Shown in pieces: positions 36,382 through 44,909 of a DNA stretch of 64,000 nt (position 1 is the first letter of the stretch; each line of letters begins with the position of its first letter). The notes beneath the pieces are model-generated. The model saw only the letters and a program-made list of their open reading frames with translations, was not told where the DNA came from and made no database searches. The position numbers and the translations under genes are program-made. The stretch is from Thalassolituus alkanivorans (GTDB lineage: Bacteria; Pseudomonadota; Gammaproteobacteria; Pseudomonadales; Oceanobacteraceae). Location of the stretch: assembly GCF_020447205.1 (NCBI RefSeq), contig NZ_JAJAEL010000024.1, forward strand, positions 1,646 through 65,645. The letters run 5' to 3'.

Positions 36382-37331
36382 AGATGCTCCTTAACCGCCT
36401 TCTGCTGGCTCAGATTGCGGATTTTTTTATTGGTCTGCCACTTCCAGAAAGCGGCCAGCAGAGAACCGCTGATGTTGTGCCAGACGCTGAACAGTGCGCC
36501 GGGCAGGGCGGCCATCGGGCCATAAAATTTCAGTGCGAGCGCGACGCCTAGTCCGGAATTCTGCATCCCGACTTCCAGCGCAATGGTGCGCGCTTCCACT
36601 TCGGTATGACCATTCCAGCGTGCAATACCATACGCCGCGGCCAGACCCAGCAGGTTATGCAGCATCACCGCCACAACGGCGAGTGCCCCCATGGTGGCAA
36701 TCTCGTCAGCATTCAGGGCAACGATGATGGCAATAATGGCGAGAATAAAGGCACTGGCAATATCCGGCAGGTGGCTGTTCAGGCTGCGTCCGACCTGGGG
36801 AAGAAAGCGGTTGCACAACAGGCCACCGGCAATCGGCAGTAAGACAATCTGAGCGATGCTGATGATCATTGCCTGGGTATCCACGGCAATTTCTGCGGAC
36901 GAATAAAAGGCAACCAGCCATGGCGTCAGCACCACGCCCCACAGGGTGGAGATCAGCGTCATACTGACCGACAGCGCCACATCGCCGCCGGCCAGATAGG
37001 TCATCACGTTGGAGGCGGTGCCGCCGGCACAGGCGCCGACAATGATCAGGCCAATCGCCAGCTCTGGCGGCAGTTGCAGCAGCTGTACCAACAGCCAGGC
37101 GATCAATGGCATTAAGGTAAACTGCAGCAGCACTCCCAGGGCGATAGGCTGTGGTTTATTCCAGACGCGGCGAAAATCCGCCCAGCGCAGGGTCAGGCCC
37201 ATACAGAACATAACGATGGTCAGCAGCGGCACAATGGCGTCTTTCAGCCCCAGCAATGGCTGCGGTTCATACCAGGCGAGGGCGCTGACGGCGATGGCCA
37301 GCAAGGGAAAATAACGGTTAACAGAAAACAT
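36378..37331 (-). CDS. bile acid:sodium symporter (BASS) family protein
   Basis: A 317-residue membrane protein with about nine to ten hydrophobic segments. Family motifs include MFCMGLTLRWADF, IVGACAGGTASNVMTYLAGGDVALSVSMT (the crossing helix with sodium-site residues) and EVGMQNSGLGVALA near the C terminus. Bacterial members import pantoate, keto acids or bile acids with sodium. The substrate here cannot be deduced. It overlaps the DUF1439 gene by four bases. It is divergent from the flavin reductase gene. Confidence 0.92.
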   Translation of the reverse strand: MFSVNRYFPLLAIAVSALAWYEPQPLLGLKDAIVPLLTIVMFCMGLTLRWADFRRVWNKPQPIALGVLLQFTLMPLIAWLLVQLLQLPPELAIGLIIVGACAGGTASNVMTYLAGGDVALSVSMTLISTLWGVVLTPWLVAFYSSAEIAVDTQAMIISIAQIVLLPIAGGLLCNRFLPQVGRSLNSHLPDIASAFILAIIAIIVALNADEIATMGALAVVAVMLHNLLGLAAAYGIARWNGHTEVEARTIALEVGMQNSGLGVALALKFYGPMAALPGALFSVWHNISGSLLAAFWKWQTNKKIRNLSQQKAVKEHL

Positions 37332-37489
37332 AGGAGCCTCCGGAAGCAGAGCGCTATGTTACCTCAGTGACGCCTGCGGCGCAGTGCTGAGCGTTGGTGT
37401 ATCGTCAGTGCTTATCCGTTGTCTGGTATTTCACGCCGCTGGCGGGAATAATTCACCCGGTTGTAAATCCGATCAATAACGGAGTCATC

Positions 37490-38104
37490 ATGGAATTACG
37501 TTTTGCCGACCTTAACCCTGTTGAGAGTTATCACCTGCTGATTCAGACCGTTCTGCCGCGGCCGATCGCCTGGATTCTGAGCGCAAATGAGGATGGCTCA
37601 TCCTACAACCTGGCGCCTTTTTCGTTCTTCGCGCCGGTCTGTGCCAACCCACCCACCTTTGTGGTTTCTGTGGGTAAAAAGCCCGGCGGCGACGAAAAAG
37701 ATACCTTTACCAATCTGGCCCGTGATGGCCGTTGTGTGCTGCATATCGCGTCGGTTGAACAATTACAGGCACTGAACGCCAGCTCAGCAACGCTGGCCTA
37801 TGGCGACAGCGAAGTAGAGCGTTCTGCTCTGGCGCTGGAGGCGTTTGCGGGTTCAGAACTGCCGCGCCTCAGTCAGGCGCCGGTGGCTTTTGCCTGCACT
37901 CTGCAACAGCAGGTGGATGTCGGACCGGGTGGGCAGCATGTGCTGTTTTTACAGGCCGGGGCGGCGTATCTGGCGGACGATATTGTGCTCAGCAAAGAGC
38001 CGCGCCTGCAGGTCGGGGCTGCGGAGCTGAACCCGCTGGCGCGTCTGGGCGGCAGTGAATATGCCGCGCTGGGTGAGTTGTTTAATCTGCCGCGGCCGGA
38101 ATAA
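37490..38104 (+). CDS. flavin reductase-like (FMN-binding split barrel) protein
   Basis: A 204-residue soluble FMN-binding protein. The family block PRPIAWILSANEDGSSYNLAPFSFFAPVC is at residues 23-51. It is followed by PPTFVVSVGKKPGGDEKDTFTNL, typical of the flavoredoxin / DUF447-like branch of flavin reductases. It may reduce FMN for a partner oxygenase or transfer electrons. No partner is adjacent. ATG 37490 has GGAG five bases upstream. The upstream in-frame extension is rejected. Confidence 0.9.
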   Translation: MELRFADLNPVESYHLLIQTVLPRPIAWILSANEDGSSYNLAPFSFFAPVCANPPTFVVSVGKKPGGDEKDTFTNLARDGRCVLHIASVEQLQALNASSATLAYGDSEVERSALALEAFAGSELPRLSQAPVAFACTLQQQVDVGPGGQHVLFLQAGAAYLADDIVLSKEPRLQVGAAELNPLARLGGSEYAALGELFNLPRPE

Positions 38105-38130
38105 ATACGCTGGCACAAAACAGCGTCGTA

Positions 38131-38157
38131 ATAAAAAACGCCCGGAAATCCCGGGCG
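38131..38157. terminator. terminator between convergent flavin reductase and SDR genes
   Basis: Stem GCCCGG / CCGGGC around AAATC. The A run on the left becomes TTTTTTAT for the minus-strand SDR transcript. Confidence 0.75.
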
Positions 38158-38167
38158 CAGCGGCGAC

Positions 38168-38938
38168 TCAGCCTTTATTCAGAAAGCGGATAATGGCGCG
38201 GGTAACCGCCCGTGGCAGCAGCTGGCTGGCGGCGTAGGTCAGGGCAAATTGCAGACTGACGGCGCGGTGGGTCTTAGGCTGTTCTATCTGCTGCAGAATG
38301 GTTCGTGCGACATCCTCGGCGTTCAGATGCACACCGAGTTTATCCAGAACCGGAGCGCCGGAGGCCTGTTCATTCAGCATCGGTGTGCTGACAAAAGGCG
38401 GCATCACATCGCAGACGCGGATGCCGTACTCTTCCCATTCCAGCTCCAGCGCTTCTGTCAGGCCGCTGATGGCAAATTTGGAGGCGGAATAACTGGCCAG
38501 CCGCGGAATGCCATAGGTCGCCGAGGCAGAACTCATGTTGATCACCTGAGCGCCGCTGGTATGACGCAGGTAGGGGAAGGCGGCCTGACAGCAGTGGATT
38601 GTGCCCATCACATTAATATCGAAAATCTGCTGGTGGCGCTGGCTGCTGACGTCTTCAAAACGGTCAATCTGCAGAATACCGGCGGAGTTGAACAGCAGGC
38701 GCAGCTGTTTGTCATGCTGCGCGGCAAACTCACCGATCACCGCGGCACACTGCTCTGGCTTGGTCACATCGAGGGCGTAGCAGTGTACGCGCTGCTCATC
38801 CCAGCCCAGGGTCATTTCCTTTAATGCCTGTTCGTTAATATCCGCCAGACCCAGACTCCAGCCCTGAGCGTACAGGGTTTCGGCTGTGGCGCGGCCAATG
38901 CCGGAGGCGGCACCGGTGATAAAGGCATTTTTCATCAT
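38168..38938 (-). CDS. short-chain dehydrogenase/reductase
   Basis: A 256-residue classical SDR. Cofactor motif TGAASGIGRATAETL (residues 8-22), NSAG (about 86), catalytic Ser in MSSASATYG and YSASK (Tyr and Lys, about 150-154). The Asp after strand two (LADINEQ) suggests NAD preference. The C-terminal extension ends FLNKG. Substrate unknown. The ATG at 38938 is preceded by a purine-poor region, and an ATG one codon later is also possible. Confidence 0.92.
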   Translation of the reverse strand: MMKNAFITGAASGIGRATAETLYAQGWSLGLADINEQALKEMTLGWDEQRVHCYALDVTKPEQCAAVIGEFAAQHDKQLRLLFNSAGILQIDRFEDVSSQRHQQIFDINVMGTIHCCQAAFPYLRHTSGAQVINMSSASATYGIPRLASYSASKFAISGLTEALELEWEEYGIRVCDVMPPFVSTPMLNEQASGAPVLDKLGVHLNAEDVARTILQQIEQPKTHRAVSLQFALTYAASQLLPRAVTRAIIRFLNKG

Positions 38939-39020
38939 GTGGCTTTACTCAGTAAAAAGAACCAGAGCGTCAGACTCGCGATTATCGTCTGACAGGTAAA
39001 GGGTAAAGTACGCCAGACAT

Positions 39021-39059
39021 AAAAAAGCCCGCAATGTCACAGATCATGGCGGGCTTTTA
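39021..39059 (-). terminator. terminator of the M16 peptidase gene
   Basis: Stem AAAAGCCCGC / GCGGGCTTTT with a 16-base loop, ending 14 bases past the peptidase stop, with T runs on both strands. Confidence 0.82.
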
Positions 39060-39072
39060 AATCAGTAAAGGC

Positions 39073-41919
39073 TTACTGAGCGCTGTCTGCCAGACCGGCA
39101 GGCTGCAGCGTAAAGCGTGACAGCTGTTCGCGTTGCAGGCTGTCGAGCGCTGGCCAGTCCTGTACTGCGCCGCCCTGGGTCAGCAGCAGCCAGGGCTTGC
39201 CACGTTCCAGAATGGCATTCTGGTAGAGAGCACGGACTTCATCCTGGCTCAGGGTTTTAACCTCGGCGGCGATGGCTTCGTTGGTGTCGAAGCTGTAGCG
39301 CTGCACTTCAATATCACGCCAGAAGCGGGCAACTTTTTCCGCCATGTTTTTCGGCTTCTCCAGCAACAGTGTGCTCAGGCCCTGACGGTAGGAGTTAAAT
39401 TCTTCCTCCGACATGCTGCCCAGCTGCTGTTCGAAGTTGCTGAAAAAGCTCAGGCTGCTGTCGAGAATCGCCTGTGGGGACGCTTCCGGTGACTGCACGA
39501 TAAAGGCCAGGCCCGGAATGGTCTGCTGCGGGAATGGCGTGGCAAACACGATATAACCCAGCTGCTGTTCGGTGCGCATGGTCTGGTAGTAAGGCGCACT
39601 GAGAATCTGACCCAGCAGCGCGTAGCGTGCACGGTTGCGGTCGCTGCCTTCCTGGCCCTGTACATAGAGCACGATGGCGGTGTCCTGGTGATCCAGTGTC
39701 AGGTTTTTCTGGTACTGGCCGGCCGGAATCTGCAGCAGTTGTGGCAGAGCGACCTGAGCGGCTTTGGCCGGATACTGAGCGTCAACAATGGCGGCCAGCT
39801 CCTGTGCCTGAGCTTTGCTCAGCTGACCATGAACATACATCTGCACGGCCAGTTCGTTCTTGAAGGTGGTGGCGTATTGCATAACGTCTTCACGGCTGAC
39901 TGCGGCCAAGGCCTGCAGCAGATCGGCCTGATCGAAGCTTGGTTCGTACAGCCAGTTTTTCAGCACCGCCAGTTCACGTTCAAACGGCTTGTTCTTCAGC
40001 TGATTTTCCAGAGTACGCTGCAGCGAGGCTTTGTAGCGGCCGAAGTCTTCTTCACTCAGGTTGATGCTGTTCATTTCGCTGAGAACGCGCTTCAGCAGTT
40101 CCGGCAGCTTGTGCTGATAACCACCCAGTGCCAGTTCCAGACCTCGGCCGGAGGCATTGAGGCTGTAATTCAGCCCCGCCAGATAGGCCGGATAGCTGTA
40201 GGTGTTCAGCGCTTCGTTAACGGTGCGGCTGTACAGCTGCGCCAGTACCCGCTGACGCGCGGAATTCTGAACGCTGGCCTGTTGCAGCTGCACCATCACC
40301 CGGGCTTTCGGCATGGCGAATTCATGCTCCGGGTAATACCACAGCAGACGGCCGGGTTCGCTGATCAGTTTTTCCGGAGTCGCCTGGGTGCTGTCTGCGT
40401 GCAGGGTAAAGTCGGTCGGAATAAACGGATTCGGTGCCGGCAGGGTCAGGCTTGCCAGACCCTCGGTGGTCACCGCACCGGCGCGATAATCGCCGGGACG
40501 GATGCGGATTGCGGTGCCGTACCATGGGTCGATGGTTTCGGTGGCAATCTGTGGGGCGATCAGGGTGCGCAGCATGTTGTTGGCGGATAACGCATCCAGA
40601 TAAGGCTGCAGCTGTTGCTGGCTGATTGGCTGCCAGCGGTAATCGCCGTAGATAATGTCTTCAGCCGGATACACCAGCATGTTGCTGCTCAGGCGTACCA
40701 CGTAATCACTGATGCGGCTCTGTTCCTGGAAGCGGAATGACAGGTCGCTCAGTTGCTGCTGCTCGGTAAGCAGGTATTGCGGCAGCGGCTGTTGCTTCAG
40801 CAGGTCGATGTAATGCATCAGCGCCTGGGTAATGTTTTCGGTATACAGCAGGCCCAGTTTGGTCAGCTGAATCTGCACCACCAGTGTGGTTTCGTCCTGA
40901 GTGCTGAGTGAGCGACCAGCGCTCAGACCTTCGGCCCAGCCTTTCTCTTTCAGGAACGCCAGCAGGCTGCCTTCACCTTCGTGGCCGATCAGGTTTGACA
41001 GAATCTGTACCGGTTTATAGGCATACAGCGACTGGGTTTCCGGCATCGGGAAGGTGAACTGCAGGCGGCGGATTTCTTTCACCGGCTCAATGTTCATATC
41101 CAGTGGTAACTGGCCCTGAATAAACAGGGGCGGATTAGCAACATGAGCTACGGTCTGACGCTTTGGCACTGCAGAAAAATGACTTTTTGCCCAGGCTTCC
41201 AGCTGATCCAGCTCGTATTTACCAGACAGTACCAGAGTCATGCGATCAGCAGAGTAGTGGCTGTTGTAGAAGGCCAGTAACTCGTCGCGGGTTTTGCTGT
41301 CAGGACGGTCGGACAGGGTATCGAGATTACCGGTGGCAAAGGATGCGTACGGGTGATCCGGATTCATCGCCTGTTTTTCGGCGGAATAAATACGGCGGAA
41401 ATCGTCTTTCAGCTTGGAGCTGTATTCGGCATGAACGGCGTTTTTCTCACGCTCAACGTAGGCTTCGTCGAAGGTTGGCGAGATAAAAAACGGCGCGAAA
41501 CGATCCAGAGCACCGCTTAAGGCTTTGTTATCGATGTCGAAAAAATACGTGGTCTGGCTGTGGGCAGTAAAGGCGTTATGGCTGCCGCCATGACGGCTGA
41601 TATAAGCCTGATATTCACCGGCTTCCGGGAAAGGCTCGGTACCGAGGAACAGCATGTGCTCAAGGAAGTGAGCCAGGCCTTCACGGCCTTTGGGGTCATC
41701 GCCACTGCCGGCATCGACGCTGACGGCGGCAGCGGCTTTGTCGGCATTGGGGGTATTGACCAGCAGCACTTTCATACCGTTATCCAGAGTCAGATAACGG
41801 TAATTAAAAGTGTCAGCCGGGCTGACGATCAGTTCGGGTCCGGCGGAAAACTTAATCATAGAAAATACGATTGCGCCCAGTACGATGAATAAAAACGTCC
41901 AATAACGTGGCGATAACAT
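39073..41919 (-). CDS. M16 (insulinase/pitrilysin) family zinc metallopeptidase
   Basis: A 948-residue peptidase. A hydrophobic N-terminal segment (FLFIVLGAIVFSMIKF, about 10-25) acts as signal or anchor, placing it in the periplasm or on the inner membrane. The inverted zinc motif HFLEH is at 84-88, with the distal Glu in the ERKNAVHAEY-like helix (EREKNAVHAEYSSKL). Four homologous M16 domains follow, with the pitrilysin-type middle block and R-Y-type C-terminal half (RTEQQLGYIVFATPF). It resembles E. coli protease III (PtrA) in length and order. It probably degrades peptides below about 10 kDa. A small gene of unknown function starts the unit just upstream. Confidence 0.9.
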   Translation of the reverse strand: MLSPRYWTFLFIVLGAIVFSMIKFSAGPELIVSPADTFNYRYLTLDNGMKVLLVNTPNADKAAAAVSVDAGSGDDPKGREGLAHFLEHMLFLGTEPFPEAGEYQAYISRHGGSHNAFTAHSQTTYFFDIDNKALSGALDRFAPFFISPTFDEAYVEREKNAVHAEYSSKLKDDFRRIYSAEKQAMNPDHPYASFATGNLDTLSDRPDSKTRDELLAFYNSHYSADRMTLVLSGKYELDQLEAWAKSHFSAVPKRQTVAHVANPPLFIQGQLPLDMNIEPVKEIRRLQFTFPMPETQSLYAYKPVQILSNLIGHEGEGSLLAFLKEKGWAEGLSAGRSLSTQDETTLVVQIQLTKLGLLYTENITQALMHYIDLLKQQPLPQYLLTEQQQLSDLSFRFQEQSRISDYVVRLSSNMLVYPAEDIIYGDYRWQPISQQQLQPYLDALSANNMLRTLIAPQIATETIDPWYGTAIRIRPGDYRAGAVTTEGLASLTLPAPNPFIPTDFTLHADSTQATPEKLISEPGRLLWYYPEHEFAMPKARVMVQLQQASVQNSARQRVLAQLYSRTVNEALNTYSYPAYLAGLNYSLNASGRGLELALGGYQHKLPELLKRVLSEMNSINLSEEDFGRYKASLQRTLENQLKNKPFERELAVLKNWLYEPSFDQADLLQALAAVSREDVMQYATTFKNELAVQMYVHGQLSKAQAQELAAIVDAQYPAKAAQVALPQLLQIPAGQYQKNLTLDHQDTAIVLYVQGQEGSDRNRARYALLGQILSAPYYQTMRTEQQLGYIVFATPFPQQTIPGLAFIVQSPEASPQAILDSSLSFFSNFEQQLGSMSEEEFNSYRQGLSTLLLEKPKNMAEKVARFWRDIEVQRYSFDTNEAIAAEVKTLSQDEVRALYQNAILERGKPWLLLTQGGAVQDWPALDSLQREQLSRFTLQPAGLADSAQ

Positions 41920-41928
41920 GCCTGCTCC

Positions 41929-42189
41929 CTAGTGTGCAGTTCCGTTGTAATGAATGATGGCCTGCGCATCCGCCAGGGTATGGCGTTGCGGATCCAGCTG
42001 TTGAATCTGGTTGAGACGGTGCTTGCTGTCTTCGAGTTCCGCAACCAACAGGGCAAACTGACTTTCGAAGGCGTTATCGATAACAGAATACAGCTCTTTG
42101 ACCGGGTCTTCGGCGCTGGCACCGGCTGGGGTACGCAGGGCTTTCAGGCAGGCGAGGGCAATCTGGTGGTAGGCTTGATCTTTATTCAC
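41929..42189 (-). CDS. small conserved-type hypothetical protein, 86 aa
   Basis: MNKDQAYHQIALACLKALRT begins an all-helical soluble protein: a first helix, a linker APAGASAEDPVKELY, and a long second helix with coiled-coil-like spacing (FESQFALLVAELEDSKHRLNQIQQL). ATG 42189 has AAAAGGAG about eight bases upstream. It ends nine bases before the M16 peptidase start and shares its strand, so the two are one operon. A role linked to the peptidase is possible but unsupported. Family not recognised. Confidence 0.7.
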   Translation of the reverse strand: MNKDQAYHQIALACLKALRTPAGASAEDPVKELYSVIDNAFESQFALLVAELEDSKHRLNQIQQLDPQRHTLADAQAIIHYNGTAH

Positions 42190-42281
42190 AACGGGCTCCT
42201 TTTAACAGGAGCCTATCATAACCCAAGGAGCCTCTGAATAACCCGCTGGTGGTCCCGGATTGGCAGAAAATTCTGCCTCAC

Positions 42282-44126
42282 TCAGCCCAGTTCTGCGCTG
42301 GGCGAGAACCATTGCAGCTGGTCGGCGCTCAGCTCGCGCGATAATACCGATCCGGATAACCAGTCGACATTACTCTGATGGGCCGAAGCCAGGGCTTCGG
42401 TATTATCCATTCCGGGAGCGTAAATGATCAGCTCATGATCGTGAATGCGCTGCAGCAGACGGCGGCTCTGTGGCAGAGACTTACTGTTGCGCATATGAAT
42501 GAGGAATTCCGGAGCCAGACTGACGCCCTGAATCGGCAATGACAGTATCTGGCGGGAGTTGAGGAAGCTGCGGCCGAAGTTGGCAATAAACAGCTGACAC
42601 TGCTGGGTGCGCAGTTCGTCACGCCAGTTAAGATCGGCTTCATTCTGGCTGAGAATGCAGTCTTCGCCGAGGATGATATGGCATTGCAGGGGCAGGCGCT
42701 GACGGGCTTCAGCAAGGGCTTTGACAAAGGCCCTGACACTGGCTGGTGGTTGCTCAGCTGCAGGCATAATAATGTGCAGCTCATGATCAAAGTGTTGCTG
42801 CCAGATATTGCCGATGGCTCTGAACCAGGCAACCCAGCCGGATTCATTGTAGGTACTGGCTTCCGGAGCCTGCAGTGCGGTCAGTGTTCCCTGCTGGTTA
42901 AAGACCGGCAGGGCCCGGAACTGGCTGCTGGCATGATGTTGATCGGCAACCGGTGTGGTTGTGGTCGTACGCGGTTGTTCTTTTCCGCTGGTCGCCGGCA
43001 GGCCCAGGCGGCGGCGCAGCCAGTCATCCCAGTGAGCGATACCTGCGGGTTTCTGTTCGATGCTGATCTGTGGTTGCAGCAGAATTGGCTGTCCCTGAAA
43101 ACTGACGCTCTCATTGAAATCCTGCTGAATATTCTGGCTCAGCCGTTCAATCTGTTCCGCAGATACCGACGCCGGCAGCAGAATCAGAAAAGTATGTGGT
43201 TGTGGTGAGTAAATCTCGTAAAGGTCATCTGTTGCGGCTTGCAGGCGCTCGTAGCAGATGGATGACAGATCTTTATGGCTTACTTCTTCTGGCAGCGCGA
43301 CCACCATCAGCTGTGGCTCGGTACGCGCACCGTCTGCCGCCTGTTGCAGGCGTTGCAGGTGGTGCTCGCCGGAGTAGCGCTGCAGTTCGTCTTTAAGATC
43401 GCGTTGCGGAGACTGGTCGGACGTCACAAAGTTGCAGGAGCACAACCGGTACTGGCTGCCTAACGGGGTGATTGCCATCCAGGCTGGCAGGTTCAGCTGC
43501 CGTGGGCCGGTAAGGTTGAAGTGGCCAAGCCAGGTCTGCTGCTGTTCTACCTGACGGGTTACGTCGGTTTCCAGTGTCACGGGCATTGAGGACAGCGCAT
43601 GGGCAAAGAGATTAATACCCAGCAGATCGCTTTCTTCACATTGCAGGGCCTCGCACAGTAATGGGCTGGCCATGCGTACAATCCAGTTGTTGTCAGTCAG
43701 CAGCATTGCCTGTTCGGTCTGTACCGCCTGACTGACCTGCTGTAGGTTTTTCAGTAAATCGTGCTGCTTCAGACCTTCTTTGATATCGATACCGAGTAAC
43801 AGATTGTCCCAGGGTTTGGCGACAAAACGGTGAACATCGCCTTGCTGCCAGGCGCTGCGCAGGGCGCTGTAATCAACCTGGCCAGACAGCAGCAGGCGAT
43901 AGGTGGCGGGAGAAATTTCACGTGCTTTCCGGCACAGGGTCAGGCCATCCATTCCCGGCATTTTGTAATCGGTGATCAGCAATTCAATGTCATAGCGCTG
44001 CAGGATGGCAAGGGCTTCATCGCCACTGTTGGCCTCGTGGATATGAAAGGGCTCTGCACGCAGCATACGGCGGATGGCCTGAATAATGCCGGCCTCATCA
44101 TCGACGAGTAAGACGTTCCTTTGCAT
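42282..44126 (-). CDS. response regulator with PAS and degenerate GGDEF/EAL-like domains
   Basis: A 614-residue signalling protein. An intact receiver (residues 1-120) has Asp9/Asp10, phospho-acceptor Asp53 in LLITDYKMPGMDG and Lys in FVAKPWD. A PAS-like region (about 140-240) follows. The rest aligns in hydrophobic pattern with GGDEF (about 255-370) and EAL (about 410-600) domains, but neither GGDEF nor EAL catalytic motifs are present. It therefore probably neither makes nor degrades c-di-GMP and acts as a sensor or scaffold. It is divergent from the HTH-receiver gene and belongs to the signalling cluster at 42282-46961. Confidence 0.75.
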   Translation of the reverse strand: MQRNVLLVDDEAGIIQAIRRMLRAEPFHIHEANSGDEALAILQRYDIELLITDYKMPGMDGLTLCRKAREISPATYRLLLSGQVDYSALRSAWQQGDVHRFVAKPWDNLLLGIDIKEGLKQHDLLKNLQQVSQAVQTEQAMLLTDNNWIVRMASPLLCEALQCEESDLLGINLFAHALSSMPVTLETDVTRQVEQQQTWLGHFNLTGPRQLNLPAWMAITPLGSQYRLCSCNFVTSDQSPQRDLKDELQRYSGEHHLQRLQQAADGARTEPQLMVVALPEEVSHKDLSSICYERLQAATDDLYEIYSPQPHTFLILLPASVSAEQIERLSQNIQQDFNESVSFQGQPILLQPQISIEQKPAGIAHWDDWLRRRLGLPATSGKEQPRTTTTTPVADQHHASSQFRALPVFNQQGTLTALQAPEASTYNESGWVAWFRAIGNIWQQHFDHELHIIMPAAEQPPASVRAFVKALAEARQRLPLQCHIILGEDCILSQNEADLNWRDELRTQQCQLFIANFGRSFLNSRQILSLPIQGVSLAPEFLIHMRNSKSLPQSRRLLQRIHDHELIIYAPGMDNTEALASAHQSNVDWLSGSVLSRELSADQLQWFSPSAELG

Positions 44127-44319
44127 TCTTTTTCTCCTGGCGGTTTAACATGGCCTGAGTCTGTCCTGAGCCAAAGCTACTGTAGCATCCTGCTTCTGCT
44201 TTATGTATGGCTCTGCCCGGGGTGAGGCAGGGGAATGTCGCAATTTGCTCATTTCTCCTTGCATTGGCGAAAGGCTATCTATACTGAAACCAGTGTAGTT
44301 GCTGACTTGAGATAATGCT

Positions 44320-44862
44320 GTGAGGGAAAAACAGGCCTTAACAACCGGAGAAGTGGCGAAATACTGCGGCGTGAATTTCCGCACCGTTATTCGCTGGATT
44401 GAACGCGGTCACCTGGATGCCTATAAGCTGCCGGGGCGCGGAGATAACCGTATTCCGGTGAGCAGTTTTATTACGTTTCTGCAGGACAACAATATGCCGG
44501 TGCCCGGTGATTTATCGCTGGGAGTAAGAACGCTGGTGTTATTGGCTGATGCAGAAGATTTTTCCGCCGATGTGGCTTCTTTTGTCCGGCGTGCAGGCTG
44601 GGAGCCGTTGGTGACCACCGACCCGATTCAGTTTGGTTTCCTGATTGCCGAACATCAGCCGGGAGCCATTGCTGTAAATTCTGCAGCTGCTCAGGATTCG
44701 GTTGCCCGCCTTATGCGCGACAGTGAATCCCGTGAAACCCTGTATCTGCTGATCAGTCGCCACGAACCGGAGAAACCGGCAAAGGATGGCTGGCTCAGTT
44801 ACCAGTGGCCCAGGGATCAGCAAGCTCTGTTGGCATTTCTGACGGGTGACGCTGCTGCATAG
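44320..44862 (+). CDS. excisionase-type HTH protein with receiver-like C-terminal domain
   Basis: A 180-residue protein. Residues 7-50 form an excisionase/MerR-like HTH (TTGEVAKYCGVNFRTVIRWI, then GHLDAYKLPGRGDNRIP). From about 62 the chain has the strand-helix pattern of a receiver domain (RTLVLLADAEDFSADVASFV, GAIAVNSAAA, ETLYLLISRH), but the phospho-acceptor position reads Asn rather than Asp and the Lys is displaced. It is probably a DNA-binding output protein regulated by protein contact rather than phosphorylation. The GTG start has only a weak GAGA upstream. It lies 47 bases before the hybrid kinase gene on the same strand. Confidence 0.75.
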   Translation: MREKQALTTGEVAKYCGVNFRTVIRWIERGHLDAYKLPGRGDNRIPVSSFITFLQDNNMPVPGDLSLGVRTLVLLADAEDFSADVASFVRRAGWEPLVTTDPIQFGFLIAEHQPGAIAVNSAAAQDSVARLMRDSESRETLYLLISRHEPEKPAKDGWLSYQWPRDQQALLAFLTGDAAA

Positions 44863-44909
44863 TGAAGCTCTGGGTCACAAAGGACTGAGACCTGTCCGGA
44901 GAGGGAGCT

